From Saprospiraceae bacterium (GTDB lineage Bacteria; Bacteroidota; Bacteroidia; Chitinophagales; Saprospiraceae), in the NCBI GenBank assembly GCA_028285545.1, contig JANQPA010000050.1, positions 124,001 through 188,000 of the forward strand: a DNA stretch of 64,000 bases. The letters are read 5' to 3'. A model generated the notes under the pieces. The model had not been told where the DNA came from. It made no database searches and saw nothing but the letters and a program-made list of their open reading frames with translations. Below are positions 43,225 to 52,205 of the stretch, in pieces (the stretch's first letter is position 1; every line of letters begins with the position of its first letter). Made by a program: the position numbers and the translations under genes.

Positions 43225-46191
43225 ATGAGACGAGCGACCCTTACCTCCCTGCTGCTGATATTTGGAATGCAGTATTTTTTAGCTGCTCAAACCAGTTACC
43301 AACGAGCCGTCAATTGGGCGGATTCAGTTTTCAATTCGATGACCTTGGATGAAAAACTTGGCCAATTATTTATTCTGAGAGCCCATTCCAACCTTGGGGC
43401 TTCTCATGAAGCACAGGTCGAGCAAATGATTAAAAAATACAAAGTCGGTGGATTATGTTTTTTCCAGGGAACACCAGAAAGACAAGTCCGTTTAATTAAC
43501 CGATTTCAAGGAGTGAGTCAGGATGTCCCCTTGTTAATTACTATGGATGCCGAATGGGGTTTGGGGATGCGTATGGCTGAGAGTACCATTAGTTTCCCTC
43601 GACAGTTGATGTTGGGAGCTATTCAGAATAATCGCTTGCTATATGAAATGGGTAAGGAAATAGGACGACAGTTGAAACGTACAGGGGTGCATGTGAATTT
43701 TGCACCTGTTGCAGACATAAATAATAACCCTAATAACCCGGTAATCAATGATCGCTCTTTTGGCGAAGACCGGTATAATGTCACCGTAAAGAGCTACATG
43801 TATATGAAGGGAATGCAGGAAGAGGGGGTGATGGCTAGTGCAAAGCATTTCCCAGGGCATGGTGATACTGATGTGGACTCACATTATGATCTTCCGGTAA
43901 TCAAATTTGATCGAGATCGCCTGGACAGCCTTGAACTTTTTCCTTTTCGCCATCTTTCGGCCTACGGGATTGGAAGTATGATGGTAGCTCATTTAAATGT
44001 ACCGGTTCTAGATAGTCGAACTAATAGGACAACTACTCTTTCAAGTAGTACCATAACGGATCTTTTGAAAAAAGAGCTAAACTTTAAAGGACTAATATTT
44101 ACGGATGCGCTTGAAATGCAAGCTGTAGCCAAAAATTTTAAAAGTGGTGAGGTAGAAGCTGAAGCCTTTCTTGCTGGTAATGACATGCTTACCCTGCCCA
44201 ATGATATGGGAGCTGCAATAAGAAGCCTAAAAGAGTATTTGCAAGATGGTCGGATTCCGGAAAACAGGTTAGAGGAGAGTGTGAAAAAGATATTAGTATC
44301 CAAATACCAGCTGGGCCTAAAAAAATTCAGGCCCATCAAAGAGGCTGGAGTGCGAAAGGACATAAATAATATAGAGGCTAAAAAACTGAAAAGACAATTA
44401 TGCCAGGAATCGCTAACGCTGGTAAGAAATGCACAACAGCTCATTCCAATTAGAAGTAAACTCCAAAATATGGCTTCGGTAAGTATTGGGGTCAGCAGAA
44501 AAACGGCTTTCCAAAAGCGACTCGATTCCTTTGCTAAATTTAGTCATTATCAAATCGGTAAATCCATTCCTGAAACTACCAGAAATAGAATGATAGGACA
44601 GCTGGCACAAAAGGACCTGGTCATTTTAGGATTGCATGGCCTAAATAAAAATGCCCGAAAAGACTTTGGGATTACTGCGGATATGCAAGCATTTATAAAT
44701 GATTTGAATGAAAGGACTAAGGTAGTTTTAGTAGTATTTGGATCACCATACAGCCTGAAGTTTTTTGACGGTATCAATTGTGTTCTTGAAGCTTATCAGG
44801 AGGATGAAATTGTTCAGGATTTGTCTGCTCAGGCTATTTTCGGTGTTTTTGCAATTCGTGGTCGCTTACCTGTAACTGCCTCTCTTCGTAGCTCTTATAA
44901 TATGGGGGTAATTACCAAGCCAACCATGAGGCTGGGATATGCTAAGCCTGAAGATGTAGGCCTGCATCCCGATTCTCTTAAAAAAATTGATGCCCTGGCC
45001 CTTGATGCTATTCGTAAACGAGCTACTCCTGGCTGTGTGGTTTTAGTAGCTAAAGATGGAAAAATTGTTTATAATAAATCATTTGGTTATCATACCTATC
45101 GCAAGCGCAGACCTGTCAAAAAGGAAGACCTATATGACCTTGCCTCTATTACCAAAATAGCTGCTGCCACCATGTCTATTATGCAATTGCATGAACGCAA
45201 TAAACTAGATATAGACCTTCCATTAAGTACTTTTTTGCCTGAACTGGAAAATAGTAATAAACTGGATATGACTATAAAGGATATTATGGCTCATCATGCA
45301 GGACTGATTAGTTGGATTCCTTTTTATCAACAAACGGTAACTGGAGGCAGGCGAAACCGTCGACCAATGACCAAGTATTACAAGGATATCGAATCTAATC
45401 AATTTGATGTGCCAGTAGCACGACAACTTTATATGCGTACAGATTATGTCGATTCCGTCTGGCAGCAAATTATCCATTCCAACCTGAGATCCAGAACAAA
45501 TTATCGATACAGTGATCTTGGTTTTTACTTGTTCTCTAAACTTGTTGAAAGAGTAAGTGGTTTGCCTTTAGATGAATATGTAAAACAAGAATTTTATGAT
45601 CCTTTAGAATTGACCTCCACTACATTTAACCCTTGGAAGAATATTTCTTTATCAAGGATACCTCCATCTGAATCAGACCGATATTTTCGCCGCCAAGAGG
45701 TGCAAGGATATGTCCACGATATGGGAGCAGCCATGCTAGGAGGAGTAAGTGGTCATGCCGGCTTATTTTCCAATGCGGAAGAATTGGCAGTCTTGATGCA
45801 AATGCTACTGCAAGGCGGATATTATAATCAGCAGCGTTTTTTAAAACCCGAAACCGTAAGAGCATTTACTCATCGGCATCAAAGGAGCAGTCGTAGAGGT
45901 ATAGGTTTTGATATGCCCGAATTGGATCCTACCCGATCTGCAAACTTGTCCCCTTTAGCTTCTCCCAACACTTTTGGACATCTTGGTTTTACAGGAACTT
46001 GTACCTGGGCTGATCCTGATAATAATTTAGTGTTTGTATTTTTATCAAACAGAACTTATCCATCAATGTATAATTATAAATTAAGTAAAAATGATTATCG
46101 ACCCAGAATACAAAGTTTGGTCTATAACTCGTTAATGGATAAGAAAACCTTTAAGGTAGCTAAAGACAATAAGGAAGAAACACAATATTAG
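43225..46191 (+). CDS. GH3-family beta-N-acetylglucosaminidase fused to a serine beta-lactamase-fold hydrolase
   Basis: This 988-residue exported protein (signal MRRATLTSLLLIFGMQYFLA) joins two enzymes. The N-terminal 360 or so residues are a GH3 barrel with the NagZ-type motif KHFPGHGDTD at 207-216 and the nucleophile Asp294 in FTDALEM. A GH3 C-terminal-like domain follows (about 380-560). Residues of about 585-975 are a class C beta-lactamase/PBP-like domain with Ser641-x-x-Lys644 (DLASITK) and Tyr762 in YRYSDLG, where Asp replaces the usual Asn of YxN. Both halves keep catalytic residues. Muropeptide processing in the periplasm or at the surface is the likely role. Confidence 0.92.
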   Translation: MRRATLTSLLLIFGMQYFLAAQTSYQRAVNWADSVFNSMTLDEKLGQLFILRAHSNLGASHEAQVEQMIKKYKVGGLCFFQGTPERQVRLINRFQGVSQDVPLLITMDAEWGLGMRMAESTISFPRQLMLGAIQNNRLLYEMGKEIGRQLKRTGVHVNFAPVADINNNPNNPVINDRSFGEDRYNVTVKSYMYMKGMQEEGVMASAKHFPGHGDTDVDSHYDLPVIKFDRDRLDSLELFPFRHLSAYGIGSMMVAHLNVPVLDSRTNRTTTLSSSTITDLLKKELNFKGLIFTDALEMQAVAKNFKSGEVEAEAFLAGNDMLTLPNDMGAAIRSLKEYLQDGRIPENRLEESVKKILVSKYQLGLKKFRPIKEAGVRKDINNIEAKKLKRQLCQESLTLVRNAQQLIPIRSKLQNMASVSIGVSRKTAFQKRLDSFAKFSHYQIGKSIPETTRNRMIGQLAQKDLVILGLHGLNKNARKDFGITADMQAFINDLNERTKVVLVVFGSPYSLKFFDGINCVLEAYQEDEIVQDLSAQAIFGVFAIRGRLPVTASLRSSYNMGVITKPTMRLGYAKPEDVGLHPDSLKKIDALALDAIRKRATPGCVVLVAKDGKIVYNKSFGYHTYRKRRPVKKEDLYDLASITKIAAATMSIMQLHERNKLDIDLPLSTFLPELENSNKLDMTIKDIMAHHAGLISWIPFYQQTVTGGRRNRRPMTKYYKDIESNQFDVPVARQLYMRTDYVDSVWQQIIHSNLRSRTNYRYSDLGFYLFSKLVERVSGLPLDEYVKQEFYDPLELTSTTFNPWKNISLSRIPPSESDRYFRRQEVQGYVHDMGAAMLGGVSGHAGLFSNAEELAVLMQMLLQGGYYNQQRFLKPETVRAFTHRHQRSSRRGIGFDMPELDPTRSANLSPLASPNTFGHLGFTGTCTWADPDNNLVFVFLSNRTYPSMYNYKLSKNDYRPRIQSLVYNSLMDKKTFKVAKDNKEETQY

Positions 46192-46381
46192 TATTGGGTA
46201 TTGGGTATTGGGTATATCAAATATTTGTTTAAAAATAATTAAACCAATCCCAATTCCTATTACTCACTACATACAAGTTGTAAACTTGCATAAAATAATT
46301 AGATGCTATCCTGTTTCAAAAGACTTGAGACCTTTTGAAACAGGATATTTATTTAGTACTTTCGTGCTCCAGATAATTGAT

Positions 46382-46402
46382 GCAAGTTGCGGAGCAACTT
46401 GC
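46382..46402. repeat. CAAGTTG/CAACTTG mini-palindrome, copy 2
   Basis: GCAAGTTGC, loop GGA, GCAACTTGC: a perfect 9-bp stem. Tracts of GTAGAAAGTA follow at once. Confidence 0.65.
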
Positions 46403-46508
46403 CAGTAGAAAGTAACAGGTAGAAAGTAGATAGATTCTTATCCAAATAGTGAACAAATATTCTTTTTATTTGATTTAGTCCTTCTACTTTCTACTTTTAA
46501 CCTTATAC

Positions 46509-46529
46509 TCAAGTTGTATTGCAACTTGA
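46509..46529. repeat. CAAGTTG/CAACTTG mini-palindrome, copy 3
   Basis: TCAAGTTG, loop TATTG, CAACTTGA, ending 14 bases before the start codon of the LolC/E-type permease gene, preceded by TTTCTAC tracts. It would form a hairpin in the 5' leader. Confidence 0.65.
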
Positions 46530-46543
46530 ATTAAATAAGAGTT

Positions 46544-47773
46544 ATGAATTGGTCCATGCGAGTTGCACTTCGGTATCTTTTTGCCAAAAAATCACGGAAT
46601 GTAATCAATATCATTACCGGGATCGCTATTTTTGGGGTATCCGTTGGTGCTGCTGCATTAGTTTTGGTTCTTTCTGTATTCAATGGATTTGAAGACCTGA
46701 TTACCAGCATGTACAGCAATTTTGACCCGGAGGTTAAAATTAGCCCTGTTAAAGGTAAAACATTTGAAGTAGACAGTACTTTACTTAAGCAAATTAAAGG
46801 CATAGATGGAGTAGCCTTTGTATCCCAAACCTTGGAAGAGGTGGCCTTTTTTGAGTATTCATCCAATCAGGAATTTGGCTTATTAAAAGGAGTGGATCAA
46901 CACTACTCTTCTGTTACTCATATTGATACCATTATTAATGACGGGCGCTATCAATTGAAACGAGGAAATACTCAAATGGCTGTTTTAGGATACGGAATGG
47001 CGGTTAAACTCCAAATAGCTATTCCCACCGAACAAGCTATGGCTATTGATCCGATGGCGGTATACATGCCAAAACGCCGCCAGACCAGTTTCTTTGAGGA
47101 AAAATTTCGCAAAAGGTTTATCTATCCAGCGGCCTCTTTTTCTGTTCAACAGGAATATGACAGTCAGTATATCATTACTTCTTTAGAGTTTGCACGTTCT
47201 TTACTTGGATATGATAATGAAGTAAGTGCCCTTGAAATTAAATTGAACAATAATGCTGAGCCTTCTGTGGTCATCAATCAATTAAAAAAACAACTGGGTT
47301 CAGGGTTTAAGATCCAAAATCAATATGAGCAACAAGAATCTTTCTTGAAGCTTATGAAAATGGAAAAATGGCTTAGTTTTGCCATCGTAGGATTGATGAT
47401 GATTTTGGTCGCTTTTAATATCATTGGTGCTTTGTGGATGATTGTATTAGAAAAAGAAAAGGATATTGCTATTTTGAAATCCATGGGTGCTCTGGATACC
47501 AGTATCCGAAACATATTCCTAAATGAAGGATTACTCTTAACTATTTTAGGAATAGGAAGTGGTTTTATTCTGGCGCTTTTGTTATATGGGGCTCAAAAAA
47601 CCTTGGGTTTGATAAAAATGCCAGGCAGCTTCGTAGTATCTGCCTATCCAATTAGTTTAAGGTGGGATGATTTTTTGATTGTTGGTCTTACGGTGGCAGC
47701 TATTGGCTTAATTGCTTCCATTTTGCCTGCCATGCGGGCCCAGCGTGTTTCTGGAATTATTAGAGAAGAGTAA
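46544..47773 (+). CDS. LolC/LolE-type ABC transporter permease (FtsX family)
   Basis: This 409-residue permease has an N-terminal membrane segment (NVINIITGIAIFGVSVGAAA, continuing LVLVLSVFNGFEDL). A large periplasmic domain of about 230 residues is followed by three C-terminal membrane segments (WLSFAIVGLMMILVAFNIIG, LLLTILGIGSGFILALLLYG, FLIVGLTVAAIGLIASILPA). The topology and VFNGFEDLI region match LolC/LolE, which release lipoproteins from the inner membrane with the LolD ATPase. No lolD gene is adjacent. The next gene starts 10 bases downstream, suggesting an operon through the cyclophilin genes. Confidence 0.9.
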   Translation: MNWSMRVALRYLFAKKSRNVINIITGIAIFGVSVGAAALVLVLSVFNGFEDLITSMYSNFDPEVKISPVKGKTFEVDSTLLKQIKGIDGVAFVSQTLEEVAFFEYSSNQEFGLLKGVDQHYSSVTHIDTIINDGRYQLKRGNTQMAVLGYGMAVKLQIAIPTEQAMAIDPMAVYMPKRRQTSFFEEKFRKRFIYPAASFSVQQEYDSQYIITSLEFARSLLGYDNEVSALEIKLNNNAEPSVVINQLKKQLGSGFKIQNQYEQQESFLKLMKMEKWLSFAIVGLMMILVAFNIIGALWMIVLEKEKDIAILKSMGALDTSIRNIFLNEGLLLTILGIGSGFILALLLYGAQKTLGLIKMPGSFVVSAYPISLRWDDFLIVGLTVAAIGLIASILPAMRAQRVSGIIREE

Positions 47774-47783
47774 ATGAATAGGT

Positions 47784-48155
47784 ATGGAAGATTGGCAGTT
47801 AGAATTTGAATGGACAAGAATAAAACATTTAATAAAAGATCGTTTTAATAAGGACAGTTTACCAGACTTGAATGCCATCCTTTTTTTGATAGGTATTCAG
47901 GAATTGGGGCGCTGGAAAACAGAATTTACCAAGGAGGAAAAGCAAGACCTTATGCATATAGCTGCCTGTCGGCTTTTAAGTTTTGATGGTTATTATAAAT
48001 TTGCAGGCAGAGATGCTGATGGCTGGCCTCATTGGGAAGTTCTTAAACCATTTACTCAAAAGGGAGTAAAAGAGCAAAGCATTTTATTGAAAGAAAAAAT
48101 CATACAATATTTTAATGAATTAGAGCACGAAAATGGAGGCCTGGAGGAAGAATGA
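47784..48155 (+). CDS. Conserved hypothetical protein
   Basis: This 123-residue protein is aromatic- and charge-rich, with no signal or membrane segment: MEDWQLEFEWTRIKHLIKDR, DLNAILFLIGIQELGRWKTE, AACRLLSFDGYYKFAGRDAD and GWPHWEVLKPF. I do not recognise it by name. Its tight position, 10 bases after the LolC/E-type gene and 20 bases before a cyclophilin gene, suggests a real gene in an envelope-related operon. Confidence 0.75.
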   Translation: MEDWQLEFEWTRIKHLIKDRFNKDSLPDLNAILFLIGIQELGRWKTEFTKEEKQDLMHIAACRLLSFDGYYKFAGRDADGWPHWEVLKPFTQKGVKEQSILLKEKIIQYFNELEHENGGLEEE

Positions 48156-48175
48156 ATGTGCAAAAATTATAAATC

Positions 48176-48817
48176 ATGAAATCACTAAAGTTTTTATTAT
48201 CCTTATTTATTTTCGCTGGCATCATATCTGCCTGTAATCAAGATCCCAATACCTATGTAATTATTGAGACCGACTTTGGCAAGATGGAAGCCCAGCTTTA
48301 CAACACTACCCCTAAGCATCGAGATAATTTCATCAAACTAGTAAAAGAAGGGTTTTATGACGACCTCCTGTTTCATAGGGTAATGCCAAATTTTATGATT
48401 CAGGGGGGAGATCCGGAATCGAAAAATGCATTGCCGCAGCAGCCACTGGGAATGGGTGGACCTGGCTATGAGATCGATGCAGAAATTGGTGCCCCACACA
48501 AAGTAGGGGCATTGGCCGCAGCCCAAGCTCCTAACCCTGAAAAAAAGTCCTCTGGTTCTCAATTCTATATTGTCCAGGGACAAAAATGGGATGATGCCAC
48601 TTTAGACAAAATTGAACAACAGTATAAGATTACCTTTAGCCCTGAAGATCGCCAGATGTATAAAGAAGTTGGCGGAGCGCCATTTTTGGATGGAACTTAC
48701 ACCGTATTTGGAGAATTGATCTCCGGTATGGATGTCGTTGAAAAAATTGCTGCCCAAGCAAGAGATGCAGCGGATCGACCGGCCCAGGATGTAAAAATGA
48801 AAATAAGGATCAAATAA
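48176..48817 (+). CDS. Cyclophilin-type peptidyl-prolyl isomerase lipoprotein
   Basis: This 213-residue protein has a lipoprotein signal (MKSLKFLLSLFIFAGIISAC). A cyclophilin domain follows: FHRVMPNFMIQGGDPESKNA, GPGYEIDAEIGAPHKVGALA, SGSQFYIVQGQKWDDATLDK, FLDGTYTVFGELISGMDVVE. The catalytic Arg (HRVMPNFMIQGG) and Gln are intact. An insert (KIEQQYKITFSPEDRQMYKE) is shared with the next gene, so the two are paralogues. It should speed prolyl isomerisation in exported proteins. Its stop codon overlaps the next start by one base (TAATG). Confidence 0.93.
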   Translation: MKSLKFLLSLFIFAGIISACNQDPNTYVIIETDFGKMEAQLYNTTPKHRDNFIKLVKEGFYDDLLFHRVMPNFMIQGGDPESKNALPQQPLGMGGPGYEIDAEIGAPHKVGALAAAQAPNPEKKSSGSQFYIVQGQKWDDATLDKIEQQYKITFSPEDRQMYKEVGGAPFLDGTYTVFGELISGMDVVEKIAAQARDAADRPAQDVKMKIRIK

Positions 48818-49728
48818 TGAATAAATCACATAGATCGATGGATATGCGACGTTTGCTTGTTTATTTTGCTTTGATTTCCTCAATGATAATAGCTGGATGT
48901 TCACGTCCAAGCGCTATTTTTACTTATAGAGGACAAAGTCAGGCTCCTGCTATCGTCCAGTTTGAAAATATTTCTGAAAAAGCTACTTCTTTTGAATGGA
49001 AGTTTGGGGATGGTGATACCAGTATGCAGGTTTCTCCACAGCATCGTTTTATGGAATCTGGTGAATATACGGTAGCCTTGACCGCTATAGATGGAAAAAA
49101 ACGAAGGACAACCGAAAAAATCATCAAAATAGAACCTCCTAAGTTTTGTCTGGTAGAATTACAAACAGATTTCGGTAACATGATCATTCAATTGGACGAT
49201 GCCACTCCTGAGCATAGAGATAATTTTTTGAAGCTTGCCGATGAAGAATTTTTTGATAGCTTACTATTCCATCGAGTAATTAACGGGTTTATGATTCAAG
49301 GAGGAGATCCTGTCAGCAAAAATGCCCGCCCCAACCAATCCCTTGGTGCAGGAGGACCTGGTTATACTTTGCCTGCGGAATTTGTAGATACTCTTGCGCA
49401 TGTAAAAGGAGCATTAGCCGCGGCAAGAAGAGGAGCTGGCAACCCACAAAAAAGATCTTCAGGTTCCCAGTTTTATATTGTCCAGGGAAGACCCGTAAAC
49501 GATGCTCAGTTAAACCGACTTGAAGCACAAAAAGGTATTCGGTATTCTAAGAAAATACGAGAAGCCTACAAAAAATTAGGCGGAACTCCTTTTTTAGACC
49601 AAGAATATACCGTTTTTGGTTATGTTATTGAAGGGTTGGAAGTGGTCGATGAAATCGCAAATGCTCGAACCAATCAAAGTGATCGACCCCTGGAGGATGT
49701 AATAATGAAAGTTAGAGTCATTAAATAG
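48817..49728 (+). CDS. Lipoprotein with PKD domain and cyclophilin-type peptidyl-prolyl isomerase
   Basis: This 303-residue protein is translationally coupled to the preceding cyclophilin gene (1-base overlap). A lipoprotein signal (LISSMIIAGCS) is followed by a PKD domain (about residues 40-105: VQFENISEKATSFEWKFGDG, PQHRFMESGEYTVALTAIDG) and a cyclophilin domain (FHRVINGFMIQGGDPVSKNA, SGSQFYIVQGRPVNDAQLNR, FLDQEYTVFGYVIEGLEVVD). Adding a PKD module could tether the foldase to a surface partner. Catalytic residues look intact. The next gene, polyphosphate glucokinase, begins about 50 bases later. Confidence 0.92.
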   Translation: MNKSHRSMDMRRLLVYFALISSMIIAGCSRPSAIFTYRGQSQAPAIVQFENISEKATSFEWKFGDGDTSMQVSPQHRFMESGEYTVALTAIDGKKRRTTEKIIKIEPPKFCLVELQTDFGNMIIQLDDATPEHRDNFLKLADEEFFDSLLFHRVINGFMIQGGDPVSKNARPNQSLGAGGPGYTLPAEFVDTLAHVKGALAAARRGAGNPQKRSSGSQFYIVQGRPVNDAQLNRLEAQKGIRYSKKIREAYKKLGGTPFLDQEYTVFGYVIEGLEVVDEIANARTNQSDRPLEDVIMKVRVIK

Positions 49729-49777
49729 TGAAAAGTTTTTGGACCTTATTAAATACAAATCAACTGCTTAGAGAAGT

Positions 49778-50539
49778 ATGGAACATGTATTAGGGATAGA
49801 TATCGGTGCCACCGGGATGAAAGGAGCCATTGTAGATATAGAGACTGGAGAGCTGGTTACCGAAAGGATCAAACTTCCAACGCCACACCCTGCCACTCCT
49901 GAATCAATGATTGATCCTTTTTTAGATTTGATTAAAACGCACAATTGGTCGGGAATTATAGGCTGCGGATTTCCTTCTATTATTAAAAATGGAACTGCAC
50001 TAACAGCTTCAAATATTGACAAAAGCTGGATAAATACTAATGTTGAAGATTGTTTTGAAAAAGCGTCAGGCTTAAAAGTCAATGTAGTAAATGATGCAGA
50101 TGCTGCTGGCCTGGCAGAAGTCCATTTCGGAGCGGGAAAAGGAATGAGTGGCTGTATACTTCTAATAACTATTGGATCTGGATTAGGGAGTGCACTAATC
50201 TATAATGGACAGATCGTTCCCAATACAGAGTTTGGGCATATTTTCCTGAAAGGGCAGACCCAGGTAGCAGAAAAATATGCCTCAAACAATGCCCGTAAAC
50301 TCCATAATTTAGAATGGGACGAATGGGGGAAAAGATTTAATGAATTTTTACTTCAAGTAGAAAGAATCATTTTGCCTGACCAAATTATTCTTGGCGGAGG
50401 GATAAGCAAAAGATTCGATTTGTATAAAGAATATATCGATATCCAAATTCCGGTAAGTCCGGCTTCTATGCTCAATAATGCCGGAATCGCAGGTGCTGCT
50501 CTTTTTGCCCATCAAAAACAATTAAAGTTATTCAGTTGA
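49778..50539 (+). CDS. ppgK: Polyphosphate glucokinase, ROK family
   Basis: This enzyme phosphorylates glucose with polyphosphate (and often ATP). The 253-residue protein has the phosphate-binding segments GIDIGATGMKGAIVDIETGE and LLITIGSGLGSALIYNGQ, the substrate-binding VVNDADAAGLAEVHFGAGKG, and the terminal ILGGGISKRFDLY. It lacks the CxCGxxGC zinc cluster of typical ROK kinases, as polyphosphate glucokinases do. KLPTPHPATPESM near residue 30 is also typical. The last codons overlap the convergent PNPOx-like gene by 12 bases. Confidence 0.92.
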   Translation: MEHVLGIDIGATGMKGAIVDIETGELVTERIKLPTPHPATPESMIDPFLDLIKTHNWSGIIGCGFPSIIKNGTALTASNIDKSWINTNVEDCFEKASGLKVNVVNDADAAGLAEVHFGAGKGMSGCILLITIGSGLGSALIYNGQIVPNTEFGHIFLKGQTQVAEKYASNNARKLHNLEWDEWGKRFNEFLLQVERIILPDQIILGGGISKRFDLYKEYIDIQIPVSPASMLNNAGIAGAALFAHQKQLKLFS

Positions 50540-51136
50540 TCCCTTGTTTTCAAGGAGATTTTCTAATTCCACAATTCGAGCTTTTAATTTGTCAATTTCT
50601 GGCTGTATTTCTTCAAGACTGAAGCGCCGTTTTATATGTTGAGGACAATTGACATCCCAGGCCTTTACTTTTATTAGGATCACTCGTTCGTTTTTGGCCT
50701 TATACTCTTCATCTCTTAACTGATTTACCAATTCAGTATTATCCTCAACAATTTTGGCTTCACCCCATATTTTAATCCTCACCTGGTTAGGGTAATCCAT
50801 TAAAAACAAATGGACCTTATCATTTTCAGAAAGATTTCCAGCGCTGATATACTGCTTGTTTCCTGCATAATCGACAAAGCCCAAGGTCTCTTCGTCAATA
50901 GCTTTTAGAAAGCCTTTAGGGCCACCTCTATGTTGTATGTAAGGTTGTCCATTGCTATTTGTGGTTGCCAGATAGAAAGAATCCCGTTGAGCAATAAAAT
51001 CCAATAAATTTGTTGTGATTTTACTTTGCCAATCTCGTCTCTTGGCCATAAGCTCATAGGTAGTACGAGATCCTTCTTTTTCCTGCCAGCGCTTCACCGC
51101 TGGAGTGAATGCGATATCACTATTAAATTTTGCCAT
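50528..51136 (-). CDS. Pyridoxamine 5'-phosphate oxidase-fold flavoprotein
   Basis: The ATG at 51136 gives 202 residues. The split-barrel FMN-binding pattern is clear: FIAQRDSFYLATTNSNGQPY, IQHRGGPKGFLKAIDEETLG, LSENDKVHLFLMDYPNQVRI and KIWGEAKIVEDN. A C-terminal KAWDVNCPQHIKRRFSLEEI is typical of the related PNPOx-like proteins that carry CPQHI. The exact substrate is unknown. The start lies one base past the stop codon of the DUF1348 gene, so the two are co-transcribed and possibly translationally coupled. Confidence 0.87.
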   Translation of the reverse strand: MAKFNSDIAFTPAVKRWQEKEGSRTTYELMAKRRDWQSKITTNLLDFIAQRDSFYLATTNSNGQPYIQHRGGPKGFLKAIDEETLGFVDYAGNKQYISAGNLSENDKVHLFLMDYPNQVRIKIWGEAKIVEDNTELVNQLRDEEYKAKNERVILIKVKAWDVNCPQHIKRRFSLEEIQPEIDKLKARIVELENLLENKGSTE

Positions 51137-51137
51137 A

Positions 51138-51548
51138 TTAAAGTCTTCTATCTTCTTCCTTGATAGGAAGGTCATTTATACTTGCAAACCTTTTTTTCAT
51201 CAAACCATTTTGGTCAAACTCCCAATTTTCATTTCCATATGCACGGTACCATTGACCGGAATCATCTCGCCATTCATATTCAAATCTAACAGCAATTCGA
51301 TTTTCTGAATGTGCCCAGTAGGATTTTTTTAGTTTATAATCCAGCTCCTTGGCCCATTTTCTTTGCAGAAAGGCTAAAATTTCATCTCGACCATTGATAA
51401 ATTCTGCGCGATTGCGCCATTCAGAATCAATAGAATAAGCCTTAGATACTTTTTCTGGGTCCTTCAAATTCCAAGCATCTTCAGCGGCTTGAATTTTCTG
51501 ACGGGCTGTTTCCTCGGTAAAAGGAGGTAAGGGATATTTTTTTTCCAT
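51138..51548 (-). CDS. DUF1348 (NTF2-like) protein
   Basis: This 136-residue cone-shaped NTF2-like protein matches DUF1348: [80 protein letters not shown] and [20 protein letters not shown]. The family's biochemical function is unknown. It is the first gene of a pair with the PNPOx-fold flavoprotein. Confidence 0.9.
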   Translation of the reverse strand: MEKKYPLPPFTEETARQKIQAAEDAWNLKDPEKVSKAYSIDSEWRNRAEFINGRDEILAFLQRKWAKELDYKLKKSYWAHSENRIAVRFEYEWRDDSGQWYRAYGNENWEFDQNGLMKKRFASINDLPIKEEDRRL

Positions 51549-51701
51549 AATTTTTTTTATGCTTTAAAATTTGATTCTCTTATGAATTCAATAAAAAGGA
51601 ATTCTCTTCTGTCGGGGAAATTGTTACAAATTTGAATGTAATGCTGTCGTGAATTGGACGAATTGTTCTATGTTCCGTGTTTTGTTTTCCCTTCAGCAAG
51701 T

Positions 51702-51866
51702 TTAAAAAGTGTCTTTAGGAAATACTTCCCCATCCTTTAATTGATGTACCCATTCAAATCGATGCGACCCCTTTTTCAAGGTCAATTGCATGATTTCTTC
51801 TGCCTTTTGGTAGGAACTTTGGCCATCAGGCTGGTTGATAGGAGATAATTCTGATGGATAATTTGA
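51702..51866 (-). pseudogene. Remnant of a PAS sensor domain
   Basis: On the minus strand, one frame reads ELSPINQPDGQSSYQKAEEI, then MQLTLKKGSHRFEWVHQLKD, then GEVFPKDTF and a stop codon. This is the middle of a typical PAS domain (SPxxQPDG...S..KA.E....A...G...FEW.H...DG..FP). It is bounded by stops on both sides (51867-51869 and 51702-51704), with no start codon and no output domain. It is best read as a leftover of a sensor kinase, diguanylate cyclase or chemoreceptor gene. Confidence 0.75.
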
Positions 51867-51976
51867 TTAAGCCTTTCATCATTACAATTTGGAATTTCCT
51901 TACAGGGAGTAGCACCCTTCAAAACATCTGATAAAGTTTGATGGATGTTTTTTAATGTTACTTGATTTAAGTCCAT
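51782..51976 (-). pseudogene. Short frame overlapping the PAS remnant
   Basis: A 64-codon frame starts MDLNQVTLKNIHQTLSDVLK and continues GATPCKEIPNCNDERLNQII. Its last third is out of frame with the PAS fragment it overlaps, so that part is nonsense. The first 40 residues may be the true N-terminus of the decayed sensor gene, joined to PAS by a frameshift, or a chance frame. I cannot tell which. Confidence 0.35.
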
Positions 51977-51983
51977 GACCTAA

Positions 51984-52032
51984 ATAAGAAAAAAAGAGTA
52001 TTGCCTGTCTGCTGACAGGTAGACAGGCAATA
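51984..52032 (-). terminator. Probable terminator of the TPR gene
   Basis: Arms TATTGCCTGTCT (51999-52010) and AGACAGGCAATA (52021-52032) are perfect complements. On the minus strand the stem is followed by CTCTTTTTTTC, as expected for a rho-independent terminator about 170 bases downstream of the TPR gene stop codon. The loop itself contains a partial inner repeat (CTGACAGGT). Confidence 0.7.
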
Positions 52033-52205
52033 ACTAGTACTCCTGAAACAGTTTCAATAAGCTTAGGTGAGCTTTTTATTTGATGAATAGCGTAATTTTA
52101 TGGGTACTGGGTATTGAGAATTAATTTGCTTTATTGTAACAGATATTTTCTTATTAAACTCTGCTTATCTCACTACAAACTACACAATACTCACCACCCC
52201 AAAAG

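Larger units (their letters stand above)
46192..46543. other. Intergenic region with simple repeats and mini-palindromes
   Basis: About 350 bases hold a TATTGGG-type run (TATTGGGTATTGGGTATTGG, about 46193-46212), two members of the CAAGTTG/CAACTTG palindrome family (46382-46402, 46509-46529), and tracts of GTAGAAA/TTTCTAC near 46405-46430 and 46485-46500. No gene is visible. Similar tracts recur near 60.9-61.25 kb. Confidence 0.6.
51549..52205. other. Gene-poor region with a PAS-domain remnant and a terminator
   Basis: About 650 bases hold a degraded PAS fragment (51702-51866), an overlapping short frame (51782-51976), a terminator-like hairpin (51999-52032) and a GGGTACTGGGTATTG tract near 52100. 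No intact gene of recognisable family is present. Confidence 0.6.

Noticed and set aside
46208..46408. 66-codon frame after the GH3 fusion
   Set aside because: It covers simple repeats and mini-palindromes, with no coding signature.
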